NCBI GenBank assembly: GCA_028277515.1 | Contig: JANQGC010000289.1 | Span: 1-10,768, forward strand | Length of the DNA: 10,768 nucleotides | Source of the DNA: Anaerolineae bacterium | GTDB lineage: Bacteria > Chloroflexota > Anaerolineae > Promineifilales > Promineifilaceae | Reading direction: 5' to 3' | Shown here: in pieces, positions 1-5,923 of the stretch | Numbering within the stretch: the first letter of the stretch is position 1 | Layout: each line of letters opens with the position of its first letter | Translations under genes and position numbers: made by a program | The notes under the pieces: generated by a model | Told to the model about the DNA's origin: nothing | The model's input: only the letters and a program-made list of their open reading frames with translations | The model's database searches: none

Positions 1-120
1 CTCCAGGAACTAGAGCAAAATGATCCCAAGGTCGCCTCAACTCTACACCAACTAATGGCCCGTCTATTGGCTGAACGGGTGGCAAACCAAACCAAGACCA
101 TTCGGGCCTTAGAAGAATAA
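1..120 (+). CDS. C-terminal end of a protein, possibly SulP-type transporter with cyclic-nucleotide-binding domain
   Basis: Frame 1 is open from the window edge to a TAA at 118-120 and encodes the last 39 residues of a protein. The tail is amphipathic and helical, with the run HQLMARLLAERVANQTKTIR and the ending RALEE. From memory, the pattern of a helix 'LARLLAERLA-N-TIRAL' closing a protein fits the C-terminal helix of cyclic-nucleotide-binding domains fused to SulP-family anion transporters, a multi-pass inner-membrane family. No transmembrane or cNMP-binding motif is visible here, so the family call is weak; any cNMP-domain or helical-tail protein could end like this. It converges on the reverse-strand flavoprotein operon, 63 bp away, and I see no clear terminator hairpin in that gap. 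Confidence 0.45.
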   Translation, partial: LQELEQNDPKVASTLHQLMARLLAERVANQTKTIRALEE

Positions 121-183
121 TTCATTAATCTCGTTTAACAGGTCAAGATCCGAATTACAAACTGTTCGTGACCGGCTGACCCC

Positions 184-1332
184 TTAGCTTCTTATGCGTG
201 ACAGCAAAAACGGCCGTATACCCAAATCTGACCGCCCCTCCGTCACCAGTTGGGTAATGACCTGCCCGATGAGCGGCGTAATCACCACCGTGCTTTTGAA
301 CGCCACCGCCAGCAACAAGCCGTCCAATCCATCGACCGGTCCCAGAAACGGCCGTTCGTCCTCCGTAAAAGCCACCGGCGCGCCCCAGGTGCGTAAGATT
401 TGCGCCTCACGAAGTGCCGGAATAAAACGCAGGGCAGTCCGGCAGATCGCCTGTAAAGATTGCGCATCAGTTCGCAACTTAAAATGATCGATGATCTGGG
501 CCGCTTCACCCAGTAACAAATTACCGTGGGCTGTGGGGGCGATGGCCAGGATCGCCTCCAGTTCCCCATCCTTTTGCTCATCGTGAGCGGCATCAAAAAA
601 TGCGGCCGAAGCGATATAATTGTTTAATAGATCCCCCACATAACCGGTCACCGCCGCCTGACCATAAACATGCTTCACTGGGAGATGCAAACCCAGTTTT
701 TGCCCCAACATGGCGCTCCACGCCCCAGTGGCCAGGATCGTCACATCACTTTCCAATCGGCCTTTTGGTGTGAGGACCCCCTGGACGCGATCATCCCGGA
801 CGATAAAATCCAGCACCTCTGTCTCTAATTTTAATGTTAGCCCCTGCTCCCTTCCCCGATGGGCAAAGGACCAAATCAATCGAAAAGGATCGAGCTGCAT
901 TTCCTGCGGACTATACAATGCGCCAAACGTCTGCACGGCATCCAGGTACGGCTCTAAGGTTTGCAGTTCTTGCGGAGAGAGCCAGGCAACGTCCATCCCC
1001 AATTGAGCCAATCGAGAATGCCTTTTCTTCAGGCCGGCGACCTGGCTTTCACTTTCGGCAATAAGCAAACTGCCAATCGTGCGCAAACCCAATGAACAAT
1101 CTAGTTCCTCTTCTAATGTGTCAAAACAGTTCTTGCCAGCCAAAACCATAGGCATACTGTGTTCCAACTCCCCATCCTGGACTTGAATATTTCCGTAATT
1201 GGCTCTGGATGCGCCGGCAGCCAGCCCACCCCGGTCAACCAAAGCAGTTTTTACGCCGGCTTTGCTCAGATAATAACCAATCGCACTGCCGATATATCCG
1301 GCACCAACCACAATCGCGTCAAAAGTATCCAT
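184..1332 (-). CDS. FAD-dependent amine/amino-acid dehydrogenase, DAO family (HcnC / opine oxidase subunit B-like)
   Basis: This 382-residue flavoprotein belongs to the DAO (D-amino acid oxidase/glycine oxidase) fold family, which oxidises the C-N bond of amino acids, imino acids or opines. An N-terminal Rossmann motif (VVGAGYIGSAIGYYL, about residues 8-22) binds FAD and is followed by the acidic end of the second strand (ALVDRGG). A second FAD-contact region is LATGAWS near residue 200, and the C-terminal part carries the family pattern ERPFLGPVDGLDGLLLAVAF (about residues 328-347). The length is normal. The start is the ATG just before the Rossmann strand; no Shine-Dalgarno sequence precedes it. 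It is the third gene of a reverse-strand set with a BFD-type oxidoreductase and a [2Fe-2S] protein. By analogy to HcnABC, OoxAB and LhpBEF-type enzymes it should be the substrate-oxidising subunit. The substrate cannot be read from sequence. The repeat block 1351-1510 separates it from its upstream partner, so it may be transcribed through that block. Confidence 0.88.
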   Translation of the reverse strand: MDTFDAIVVGAGYIGSAIGYYLSKAGVKTALVDRGGLAAGASRANYGNIQVQDGELEHSMPMVLAGKNCFDTLEEELDCSLGLRTIGSLLIAESESQVAGLKKRHSRLAQLGMDVAWLSPQELQTLEPYLDAVQTFGALYSPQEMQLDPFRLIWSFAHRGREQGLTLKLETEVLDFIVRDDRVQGVLTPKGRLESDVTILATGAWSAMLGQKLGLHLPVKHVYGQAAVTGYVGDLLNNYIASAAFFDAAHDEQKDGELEAILAIAPTAHGNLLLGEAAQIIDHFKLRTDAQSLQAICRTALRFIPALREAQILRTWGAPVAFTEDERPFLGPVDGLDGLLLAVAFKSTVVITPLIGQVITQLVTEGRSDLGIRPFLLSRIRS

Positions 1333-1350
1333 TTAATGATTTGTCAAACG

Positions 1351-1510
1351 GTGGGCAGTAAGCAGTTGACAGTGGACAGTGACTGACCCACCATTCACTG
1401 CCCTTCTGCTCACTGATTACTACCCTACTGTTCATTGCCCTTCTGCTCACTGATTACTGCCCTACTGTTCACTACCCTACTGTTCACTGATTACTGCTCT
1501 ACTGTTCACT
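1351..1510. repeat. Degenerate 37-bp tandem repeat block built on CTGTTCACTG / TTCTGCTCACTGATTACT
   Basis: Two near-identical 37-bp units run 1399-1435 and 1436-1472, differing at about two positions, and a partial third follows at 1473-1510. Shared words are TTCTGCTCACTGATTACT and CCTACTGTTCAC. The left flank (1353-1382) carries the same kind of words in the opposite orientation: GGGCAGT at 1353-1359 pairs with ACTGCCC at 1397-1403, and CAGTGA at 1377-1382 pairs with TCACTG at 1395-1400, so the block can fold. Similar 'CAGTGAACAGTAG' filler repeats are known from intergenic regions of many bacterial genomes. The block lies between two genes of one operon and runs into the end of the upstream one, forming its last codons and stop. 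Confidence 0.85.
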
Positions 1511-2893
1511 GACCACTTCTCCCACATACAGCGGCTGGACCGGCGGCCGGACTGAAAACATGCCCGCCTCCTCCACTGCTCGACCGCAATAACGGGCCAC
1601 CTGTCCGGCCAAAATTCGGCCGCACATTCGCCCCTGGCAAAGCCCCATCCCGGCACGGGTTAACCCTTTCACACTGTCGACCGTTTGCGCGCCCATCTGC
1701 ACGGCCTGCCTAACAGCCGACAGCTTTACTTCTTCACATCGGCAAACAATCGTCGAATCATCAGCCAACTCGTCAATGCCCGGACCCGGTAAAAATAATT
1801 CTCCCACTAAATCTGCAAATCCCTGTTCTCTCTTAAGCTCCTTCCTGGTTTTGTTTAACTGCTCATGCCATTTTGCCTGATCGAACGGCCGGCCCATCAC
1901 GCTCAGCGCAGCGGCCGTACCGGAGATGCGTCCTTCAACTTCCGACAAGGCCGCCCCGCCAATGCCCGCGCCATCTCCGGCAGCATACAAACCAGGCAGC
2001 GTCGTCTGCATCCACTCATCTCGCCAGGGAATCCAGCCCCCTTGTGCCGGCCGGTAAACATGCTGCGCACCGGTCAGGCGACTTAAACTAGTTTCCGGCA
2101 AAAATCCATAGCCAATGCAGATCGTGTCGCATGGCACAACATGTTCGCTCCCGGGAATCGGCCGCCACTGTTCATCCAGGCGGCCGATCAGCGCCCCTTC
2201 AACCTGATCTCCACCAATGGCCCGGATGATCCCCCACCCCCGGCGCAAGCGAACATCCCCCTTACGTATCGTTTGCAGATAGCCCCAGCCTTCTTTTAGA
2301 CGCTCGCCCTGTCCTCGCAGCATAGCCAGGTGGCGGGGATTAAAATGGGAAAATAATCGCGAACCTTCCAAAACAGCAGCCACATCCGCCCCGGCATCCA
2401 GCAGCAGCGCACCCAGGGCCAACAGCAGTGGCCCTGTTCCGGCGATCAGGATCTTGCGCCCCGGCAGCACGCGCTGCGTCTTTACCAGGGAATGTGCTGC
2501 ACCGACACCGATCACGCCAGGGAGGGTCCAGCCAGGAAAAGCGGCCGGCCGGTCATATGCCCCGGTAGCCAGGATGAGCGCATCGGCCTTCAGCCGGCCA
2601 AACTTTCCTGATCGCTCCCAGGCTAGGTTGAAATTTTCATCAATGTCCCAGATTCGCGTGTGATTTAATATTTTGATGTCCAGTCGGTTGAGGCGTTGCA
2701 GGTACGCCTGTCCCTTCTGCCGGCGCCTGCTCTCCGGCTGCCCAACAAGACCGGACATCTGCTGGTAATATTGCCCGCCTGGTTGGGCATATCCATCGAT
2801 TAAGGTCACCTTAGCCCCCAATTCGGCCGCAGCAATCGCCGCATTCATCCCTGCAGGTCCACCTCCTACTATAGCAATTGGTGTCTGATCCAT
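1499..2893 (-). CDS. FAD/NAD(P)-binding oxidoreductase with C-terminal BFD-like [2Fe-2S] domain (HcnB / opine oxidase subunit A-like)
   Basis: This 464-residue protein is the electron-transfer subunit of a multi-part flavin dehydrogenase. The first dinucleotide motif is GGGPAG (residues 10-15), followed by QPGGQYYQQ. LATGAYDRP (109-116) and GLYAAGDGAGIGG (301-313) are the usual ATG and GD motifs of two-dinucleotide-binding flavoproteins. A second Rossmann motif, AGTGPLLLALGALLLDAG (151-168), would hold the second nucleotide. The C-terminus has a BFD-like cluster site, C384-x-C386 and C419-x4-C424, in the order typical of HcnB and sarcosine/opine oxidase alpha-type subunits. The start codon shares one base with the stop of the upstream [2Fe-2S] gene (TGATG on the reverse strand), so translation is probably coupled; an AAAGG lies six bases before the ATG. 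The last residues (VVSEQ) and the stop codon fall inside the repeat block, suggesting the original 3' end was replaced or extended by repeat DNA. Confidence 0.9.
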   Translation of the reverse strand: MDQTPIAIVGGGPAGMNAAIAAAELGAKVTLIDGYAQPGGQYYQQMSGLVGQPESRRRQKGQAYLQRLNRLDIKILNHTRIWDIDENFNLAWERSGKFGRLKADALILATGAYDRPAAFPGWTLPGVIGVGAAHSLVKTQRVLPGRKILIAGTGPLLLALGALLLDAGADVAAVLEGSRLFSHFNPRHLAMLRGQGERLKEGWGYLQTIRKGDVRLRRGWGIIRAIGGDQVEGALIGRLDEQWRPIPGSEHVVPCDTICIGYGFLPETSLSRLTGAQHVYRPAQGGWIPWRDEWMQTTLPGLYAAGDGAGIGGAALSEVEGRISGTAAALSVMGRPFDQAKWHEQLNKTRKELKREQGFADLVGELFLPGPGIDELADDSTIVCRCEEVKLSAVRQAVQMGAQTVDSVKGLTRAGMGLCQGRMCGRILAGQVARYCGRAVEEAGMFSVRPPVQPLYVGEVVSEQ

Positions 2894-3204
2894 CAGGAAC
2901 CTTTCAGTTTAATGGGCTGGGTCAAGATTTCCATATCCGCCTCAACTTCCGTGACACAAGCACGCCGCAGCCGGCCATTCACTTTGACCATACAGCCAAA
3001 GCAAATGCCCATTCCACAGAAAAAACCGGGGGCCGGCTCAACCGTATTCCTTTCAGAATAGCGAGAAACAAGTTTACCCTCAGCGAAGAGAAGGGCGGCG
3101 ACGCTCTCTCCGCGAAATGCTATCACTTCCTGGCCATCAACGGTGACCATTATCTCCTGCCTCCGTTGATAAGATAGTTGATCATGATGCTTTTCGATGC
3201 GCAC
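2893..3204 (-). CDS. Small [2Fe-2S] ferredoxin-like subunit of the flavin dehydrogenase (HcnA-like)
   Basis: This protein of about 103 residues carries a plant-ferredoxin-type [2Fe-2S] site, C-x4-C-x2-C-x11-C (residues 63, 68, 71 and 83, in FFCGMGICFGC and later RRAC). The preceding pattern VTVDGQEVIAFRGESVAALL is the usual N-terminal beta-grasp region of HcnA-like proteins. It should pass electrons within a complex with the two flavoproteins encoded downstream, to which it is translationally coupled through a TGATG overlap. The start is ambiguous. I chose GTG at 3204 because it gives the family-like N-terminus 'RIEKHH' and has AAGGA ten bases upstream. A TTG at 3255 would add 17 residues, while an ATG at 3150, with GGAGG nine bases upstream, would remove 18 and begin directly at VTVDGQ. 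It is the first gene of the operon, so the promoter should lie in the 136-bp gap shared with the divergent gene at 3341. Confidence 0.87.
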   Translation of the reverse strand: MRIEKHHDQLSYQRRQEIMVTVDGQEVIAFRGESVAALLFAEGKLVSRYSERNTVEPAPGFFCGMGICFGCMVKVNGRLRRACVTEVEADMEILTQPIKLKGS

Positions 3205-3290
3205 TTTTTTAATATCCTTTATCCATATTGCTGACAGTTGACTTTTTGCTGGCAATAAAGTACCCTCTAAACAATAATGTTTTCATACCT

Positions 3291-3318
3291 TTGATCATCC
3301 TTGTTAATCGTTTTTAAA
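3291..3318 (+). promoter_or_regulatory. Candidate sigma70-like promoter for the small-protein/ABC1 kinase unit
   Basis: TTGATC at 3291-3296 and TTTAAA at 3313-3318 are 16 bp apart, in an AT-rich stretch just upstream of a strong ribosome binding site (TTGGAGG at 3324-3330). Position and spacing are right but both boxes are imperfect, and the leader would be very short, so this is only a candidate. Confidence 0.22.
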
Positions 3319-3340
3319 CCAATTTGGAGGTATTCGCAAA

Positions 3341-3598
3341 ATGGCAAGAGCAGCACAACAAACAGAGCAGAGTGAAAATGGAACAAATTCGGCTGAAAAC
3401 AATGTGATCCTTCTCGACTTAGGCAGTAAAAGCAGGAAGAATGTGAAACGCCTGCGTAAGGGGCGGGGCAAGCTGATGCGCCGGGTTATGGATACCATTA
3501 CTGATCTAAAAGCCGAAGAAGAAATCGCGGAAAACGCCCAGGTTGTTGTCGTTGTCGTGAAGCAAAGACCACGAAAAAACGATTGGTTGCGTTGGTAA
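3341..3598 (+). CDS. Small basic protein of unknown function (possibly DUF6200-like), first of a two-small-protein set before an ABC1 kinase
   Basis: This 85-residue protein is supported by a good ribosome binding site (GGAGG at 3326-3330, ten bases before the ATG) and by its tight spacing to the next gene. Residues 1-20 are polar and probably disordered. They are followed by a short strand (VILLDLG, about 22-28), a basic helix-turn segment SRKNVKRLRKGRGKLMRRV, an acidic patch (KAEEEIAE) and a strongly hydrophobic strand of six valines (AQVVVVVVKQ). No signal peptide or membrane helix is evident. The pattern 'LDLG-K-R-K-LRKG-GKLM' recalls a small conserved bacterial family that I remember loosely as DUF6200; this is unverified. 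It probably works with the next two genes, which follow on the same strand. The function is not known and I do not infer a catalytic role. Confidence 0.78.
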   Translation: MARAAQQTEQSENGTNSAENNVILLDLGSKSRKNVKRLRKGRGKLMRRVMDTITDLKAEEEIAENAQVVVVVVKQRPRKNDWLRW

Positions 3599-3611
3599 TT
3601 GGGAGGCTTGA

Positions 3612-3932
3612 ATGAAAGTAAAAACCGTATATCCCGGTGGAGGACAACGCTTTTCAGTCCGTTCCGTAACAAAAATGGAGATAGGTTCTGATGGCAGTGT
3701 GACTCGTATTAAGTTAGGCGGCCGAAAACGGAAACGAAAAGTATCCAAACCATTCCGCCGATGGGATAAAATGATGCGGCGCATGAGCAAAGCCCAAGAA
3801 ACGGCCGCTCGCGATTATCTTCTCCGTCACAACCGTTCCAACAACAAAAAGAAGAACGGTGCAGTTAAAGATCTGACCAAGAATTTTCGGAAATCACAGC
3901 GAAAAGGCATAAAAAAGCTGAAAATCTGGTAA
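3612..3932 (+). CDS. Very basic small protein of unknown function (possibly DUF6312-like)
   Basis: This 106-residue protein starts 13 bp after the preceding stop codon with a strong ribosome binding site (GGGAGG at 3601-3606, five bases before the ATG), so the two genes are co-transcribed. About a third of its residues are Lys or Arg (35 by hand count) against about six acidic ones. The N-terminal 35 residues look like beta strands (MKVKTVYPGGGQRFSVRSVT). Next comes a cluster GGRKRKRKVSKPFRRWDK, a helix (MRRMSKAQETAARDYLLRHN), and a polar, Lys-rich tail ending KKLKIW. The charge suggests binding to nucleic acid or acidic lipid head groups, which is inference only. There are no cysteines and no membrane helix. 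The pattern 'YL-RH-RSN-KKK-G---DL-KN' seems familiar as a conserved DUF family (perhaps DUF6312), recalled but not checked. Its place before the ABC1 kinase suggests a joint role. Confidence 0.78.
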   Translation: MKVKTVYPGGGQRFSVRSVTKMEIGSDGSVTRIKLGGRKRKRKVSKPFRRWDKMMRRMSKAQETAARDYLLRHNRSNNKKKNGAVKDLTKNFRKSQRKGIKKLKIW

Positions 3933-3980
3933 ATTAGATTTATCTACAACTTCTTTCAGGGTCAGTGAAATAATCCAAAC

Positions 3981-4008
3981 GACAAGGGATCGTTCCTCAA
4001 CCCTTGTC
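3981..4008. other. Inverted repeat (8-bp arms, 12-nt loop) between the small-protein gene and the ABC1 kinase gene
   Basis: GACAAGGG at 3981-3988 is exactly complementary to CCCTTGTC at 4001-4008. It sits in the 118-bp gap before the kinase gene. No T-run follows on either strand, so it is not a typical intrinsic terminator. It could be an operator, an mRNA structure that tunes kinase expression, or chance. Confidence 0.4.
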
Positions 4009-4050
4009 TGCGGTTGAAAAACAAGATAATCAAACGAAACGCTTCCCGTT

Positions 4051-5838
4051 ATGCTCAAGCGCCGTCTCATCCCTACTCCTCTTGTCGTCCCCTCTGACAA
4101 AAAACCCATCACGATAAAACCGGTTAAGAAACCTGGCCGTTTCTCGACCCTCAAATTAATCTTGCGACTCATGGGCTTTGCTCTAGGCACTGTTTTTAAT
4201 CGCGGGACAGACAGCGAAAAAGCGATCCGTGCCCGCCAGTTCTTGGAACAGTTAGGTGGGATGTGGATCAAAGCGGGCCAACTCATCTCGCTACGCACGG
4301 AACTGCTTTCCCCGGAAATGGCCAACGAATTGTCTCATTTAACCTACCAGACGACAGGATTTCCCCCGGAGGTCGCCCGGCAGGTTGTTGAAGATGGCCT
4401 TGGCCGGCCGATTGAAGAACTGTTCAGGCAATGGGAAGAGTTACCATTTGCCGCAGCATCTGTCTCCCAGGTTCATCATGCACGTCTGCGAAAAAATGGC
4501 GTTGCCGTAGCCGTCAAGGTCCAACGTCCAGGAATAGAAGAGATGCTCAAGCGGGATATGAAGCTCATTGGCTGGATCTTGCGGCAAATGAACCGGATAC
4601 CCGGACTCGGTTTCATAACCTGGGACGGCATGATCCGTGAATTAGAACAAATGCTTGGCGAAGAAGTGGATTATCGGTATGAAGCCGCGAATATGCGCCG
4701 CATGCGCAAGCTGTTAAATAAGCATAAGGTTTACGTTCCAAAAATTTATCAAGCAGGCTCTGTTAAAACCGTCCTGACAATGGAATATATTGATGGCGTT
4801 TTAATGACAGATTATCTACACGCTCATCGCAATAACCCGGCAAAGATTCGGGCCTGGTGCCGGCAAAATAACGTCAAACCCCAAAAAGTAGGCTCAAGGC
4901 TCATGCGCTCTTTTTATCGACAGTTGTTCGAGGATAATCTTTTTCACGGCGATCTGCACCCAGGGAATATCATTTTGCTGCGCAATAATCGCTTTAGTTT
5001 GATTGATCTGGGAACTGTCGGCAACCTGGAAAAACGGTTTGTGAATACCTATAAGACTGTCATCCGCAGCTTTAGTGAGGGGGATTACATCAAATCAGTC
5101 GAAGCTTATCTTCTCCTGGCCGATTCAATTCCTCTAATTGATTTAACAGCATATCGCTCAGAAATGATCGGAGTCTTGCGCCAATGGGAAGCACGGAGTC
5201 ATTTGAAGGGTTTAAGTTTTTACGAGCGGTCTTTTACTGGCGGCGCTGCCAGCGAATTGTCAAATATCGCCCGAAAATACAAGGTTAATCCCAGTTGGCA
5301 ATTCTTAAGAGTTGGCCGCTCCCTCAATACAATGGACGCCAGCGCGAGCGCCTTATTGGGCAGTGAAAACCCCAACAAAATCGCTAAGAAATATTTTCGC
5401 CAGGCCCAGCGCCGCAGCTTAAAACGCCTGCGAAAGGAGGGCTTAAGAAAAATCGCTTCGGCAGCGGCCGATTTCGCAGAAAATGCAGATTACATATCGG
5501 ACATGATTCGACGCCAATCAATCATTTTTGAAGGTACACAAACCAAGGCTTCGTATTTTATAGGGGTCGTATTCAACTTCATTCGCCTGGGAACCGCCAT
5601 CATCGGCATTATCCTCCTCTATGGTTTTCTGTACCAACACCATTTCAACTTGATTAAATCCGTGCACGATGCGGAGCACATACTGGGATCTTGGGCAGAG
5701 CGTATCCCACCCATTGCTTATGAGGTAAGCATTGGTATTCTCATCCTTGCCCTACTCGCCTTCATAATTACTGGAAGGATCATGAAGCGTCTTTCCGCGC
5801 CGACCCCCCGCCTGCCAACCGGCCGTTTAGATCGTTAA
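4051..5838 (+). CDS. ABC1/UbiB-type atypical protein kinase (AarF family) with two C-terminal membrane helices
   Basis: This 595-residue protein is a member of the ABC1/ADCK/UbiB family, atypical kinases or ATPases tied to isoprenoid-lipid and membrane biology. Visible motifs are the family-defining KxGQ (K74-A-G-Q77), the Ala-rich loop AAASVSQVH (134-142), the ATP-binding lysine in AVAVKVQRPG (K156), ExD (E205-V-D207), the catalytic loop HGDLHPGN (299-306) and the metal-binding D319 in LIDLG, where most relatives have DFG. Two hydrophobic segments (about 501-528 and 556-577) should anchor the C-terminus in the membrane, as in UbiB. The segment after KxGQ (LTYQTTGFPPE) departs from the usual 'LQDxxPP'. 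No ubiquinone-synthesis genes are nearby; the neighbours are the two small basic proteins upstream. The ATG at 4051 has no clear Shine-Dalgarno, but an in-frame stop lies just upstream (4027) and the next ATG (residue 41) falls within the conserved N-terminal helix region. The exact substrate is unknown. Confidence 0.93.
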   Translation: MLKRRLIPTPLVVPSDKKPITIKPVKKPGRFSTLKLILRLMGFALGTVFNRGTDSEKAIRARQFLEQLGGMWIKAGQLISLRTELLSPEMANELSHLTYQTTGFPPEVARQVVEDGLGRPIEELFRQWEELPFAAASVSQVHHARLRKNGVAVAVKVQRPGIEEMLKRDMKLIGWILRQMNRIPGLGFITWDGMIRELEQMLGEEVDYRYEAANMRRMRKLLNKHKVYVPKIYQAGSVKTVLTMEYIDGVLMTDYLHAHRNNPAKIRAWCRQNNVKPQKVGSRLMRSFYRQLFEDNLFHGDLHPGNIILLRNNRFSLIDLGTVGNLEKRFVNTYKTVIRSFSEGDYIKSVEAYLLLADSIPLIDLTAYRSEMIGVLRQWEARSHLKGLSFYERSFTGGAASELSNIARKYKVNPSWQFLRVGRSLNTMDASASALLGSENPNKIAKKYFRQAQRRSLKRLRKEGLRKIASAAADFAENADYISDMIRRQSIIFEGTQTKASYFIGVVFNFIRLGTAIIGIILLYGFLYQHHFNLIKSVHDAEHILGSWAERIPPIAYEVSIGILILALLAFIITGRIMKRLSAPTPRLPTGRLDR

Positions 5839-5900
5839 TCAAGTCGATCAAAGTTTAATAAATGTCAGGCACTTTTAGTGCAGTATTACCTCTTAAGATT

Positions 5901-5923
5901 GAAAAAGCTAAACTATTTTAGCT
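5901..5923 (-). terminator. Weak intrinsic terminator of the acyl-CoA synthetase gene
   Basis: Read on the reverse strand, AGCTAAA (5923-5917) and TTTAGCT (5912-5906) form a 7-bp stem around a 4-nt loop. Five T residues (5906-5902) run from the stem's last base. The stem is AT-rich and overlaps the TAA stop codon (5920-5918), so efficiency may be modest. No T-run follows on the forward strand, so it would not terminate the kinase gene. Confidence 0.45.

Noticed and set aside
1351..1510. Possible CRISPR array
   Set aside because: The units follow one another directly with no unique spacers, and the copies are degenerate; it is a simple tandem repeat block.
184..3204. Naming the operon hcnABC (hydrogen cyanide synthase)
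   Set aside because: The motifs are shared with opine oxidases and proline or hydroxyproline dehydrogenases. Sequence reading alone cannot pick the substrate, so gene symbols were left empty.
3304..4325. Reverse-strand open frames opposite the two small basic genes (3304-3672, 3506-3790, 3894-4325)
   Set aside because: They have no family-like pattern and oppose genes with strong ribosome binding sites and consistent spacing.
5869..5881. Hairpin GCACT/AGTGC as a terminator for the ABC1 kinase gene
   Set aside because: The stem is only 5 bp and no T-run follows on the forward strand.
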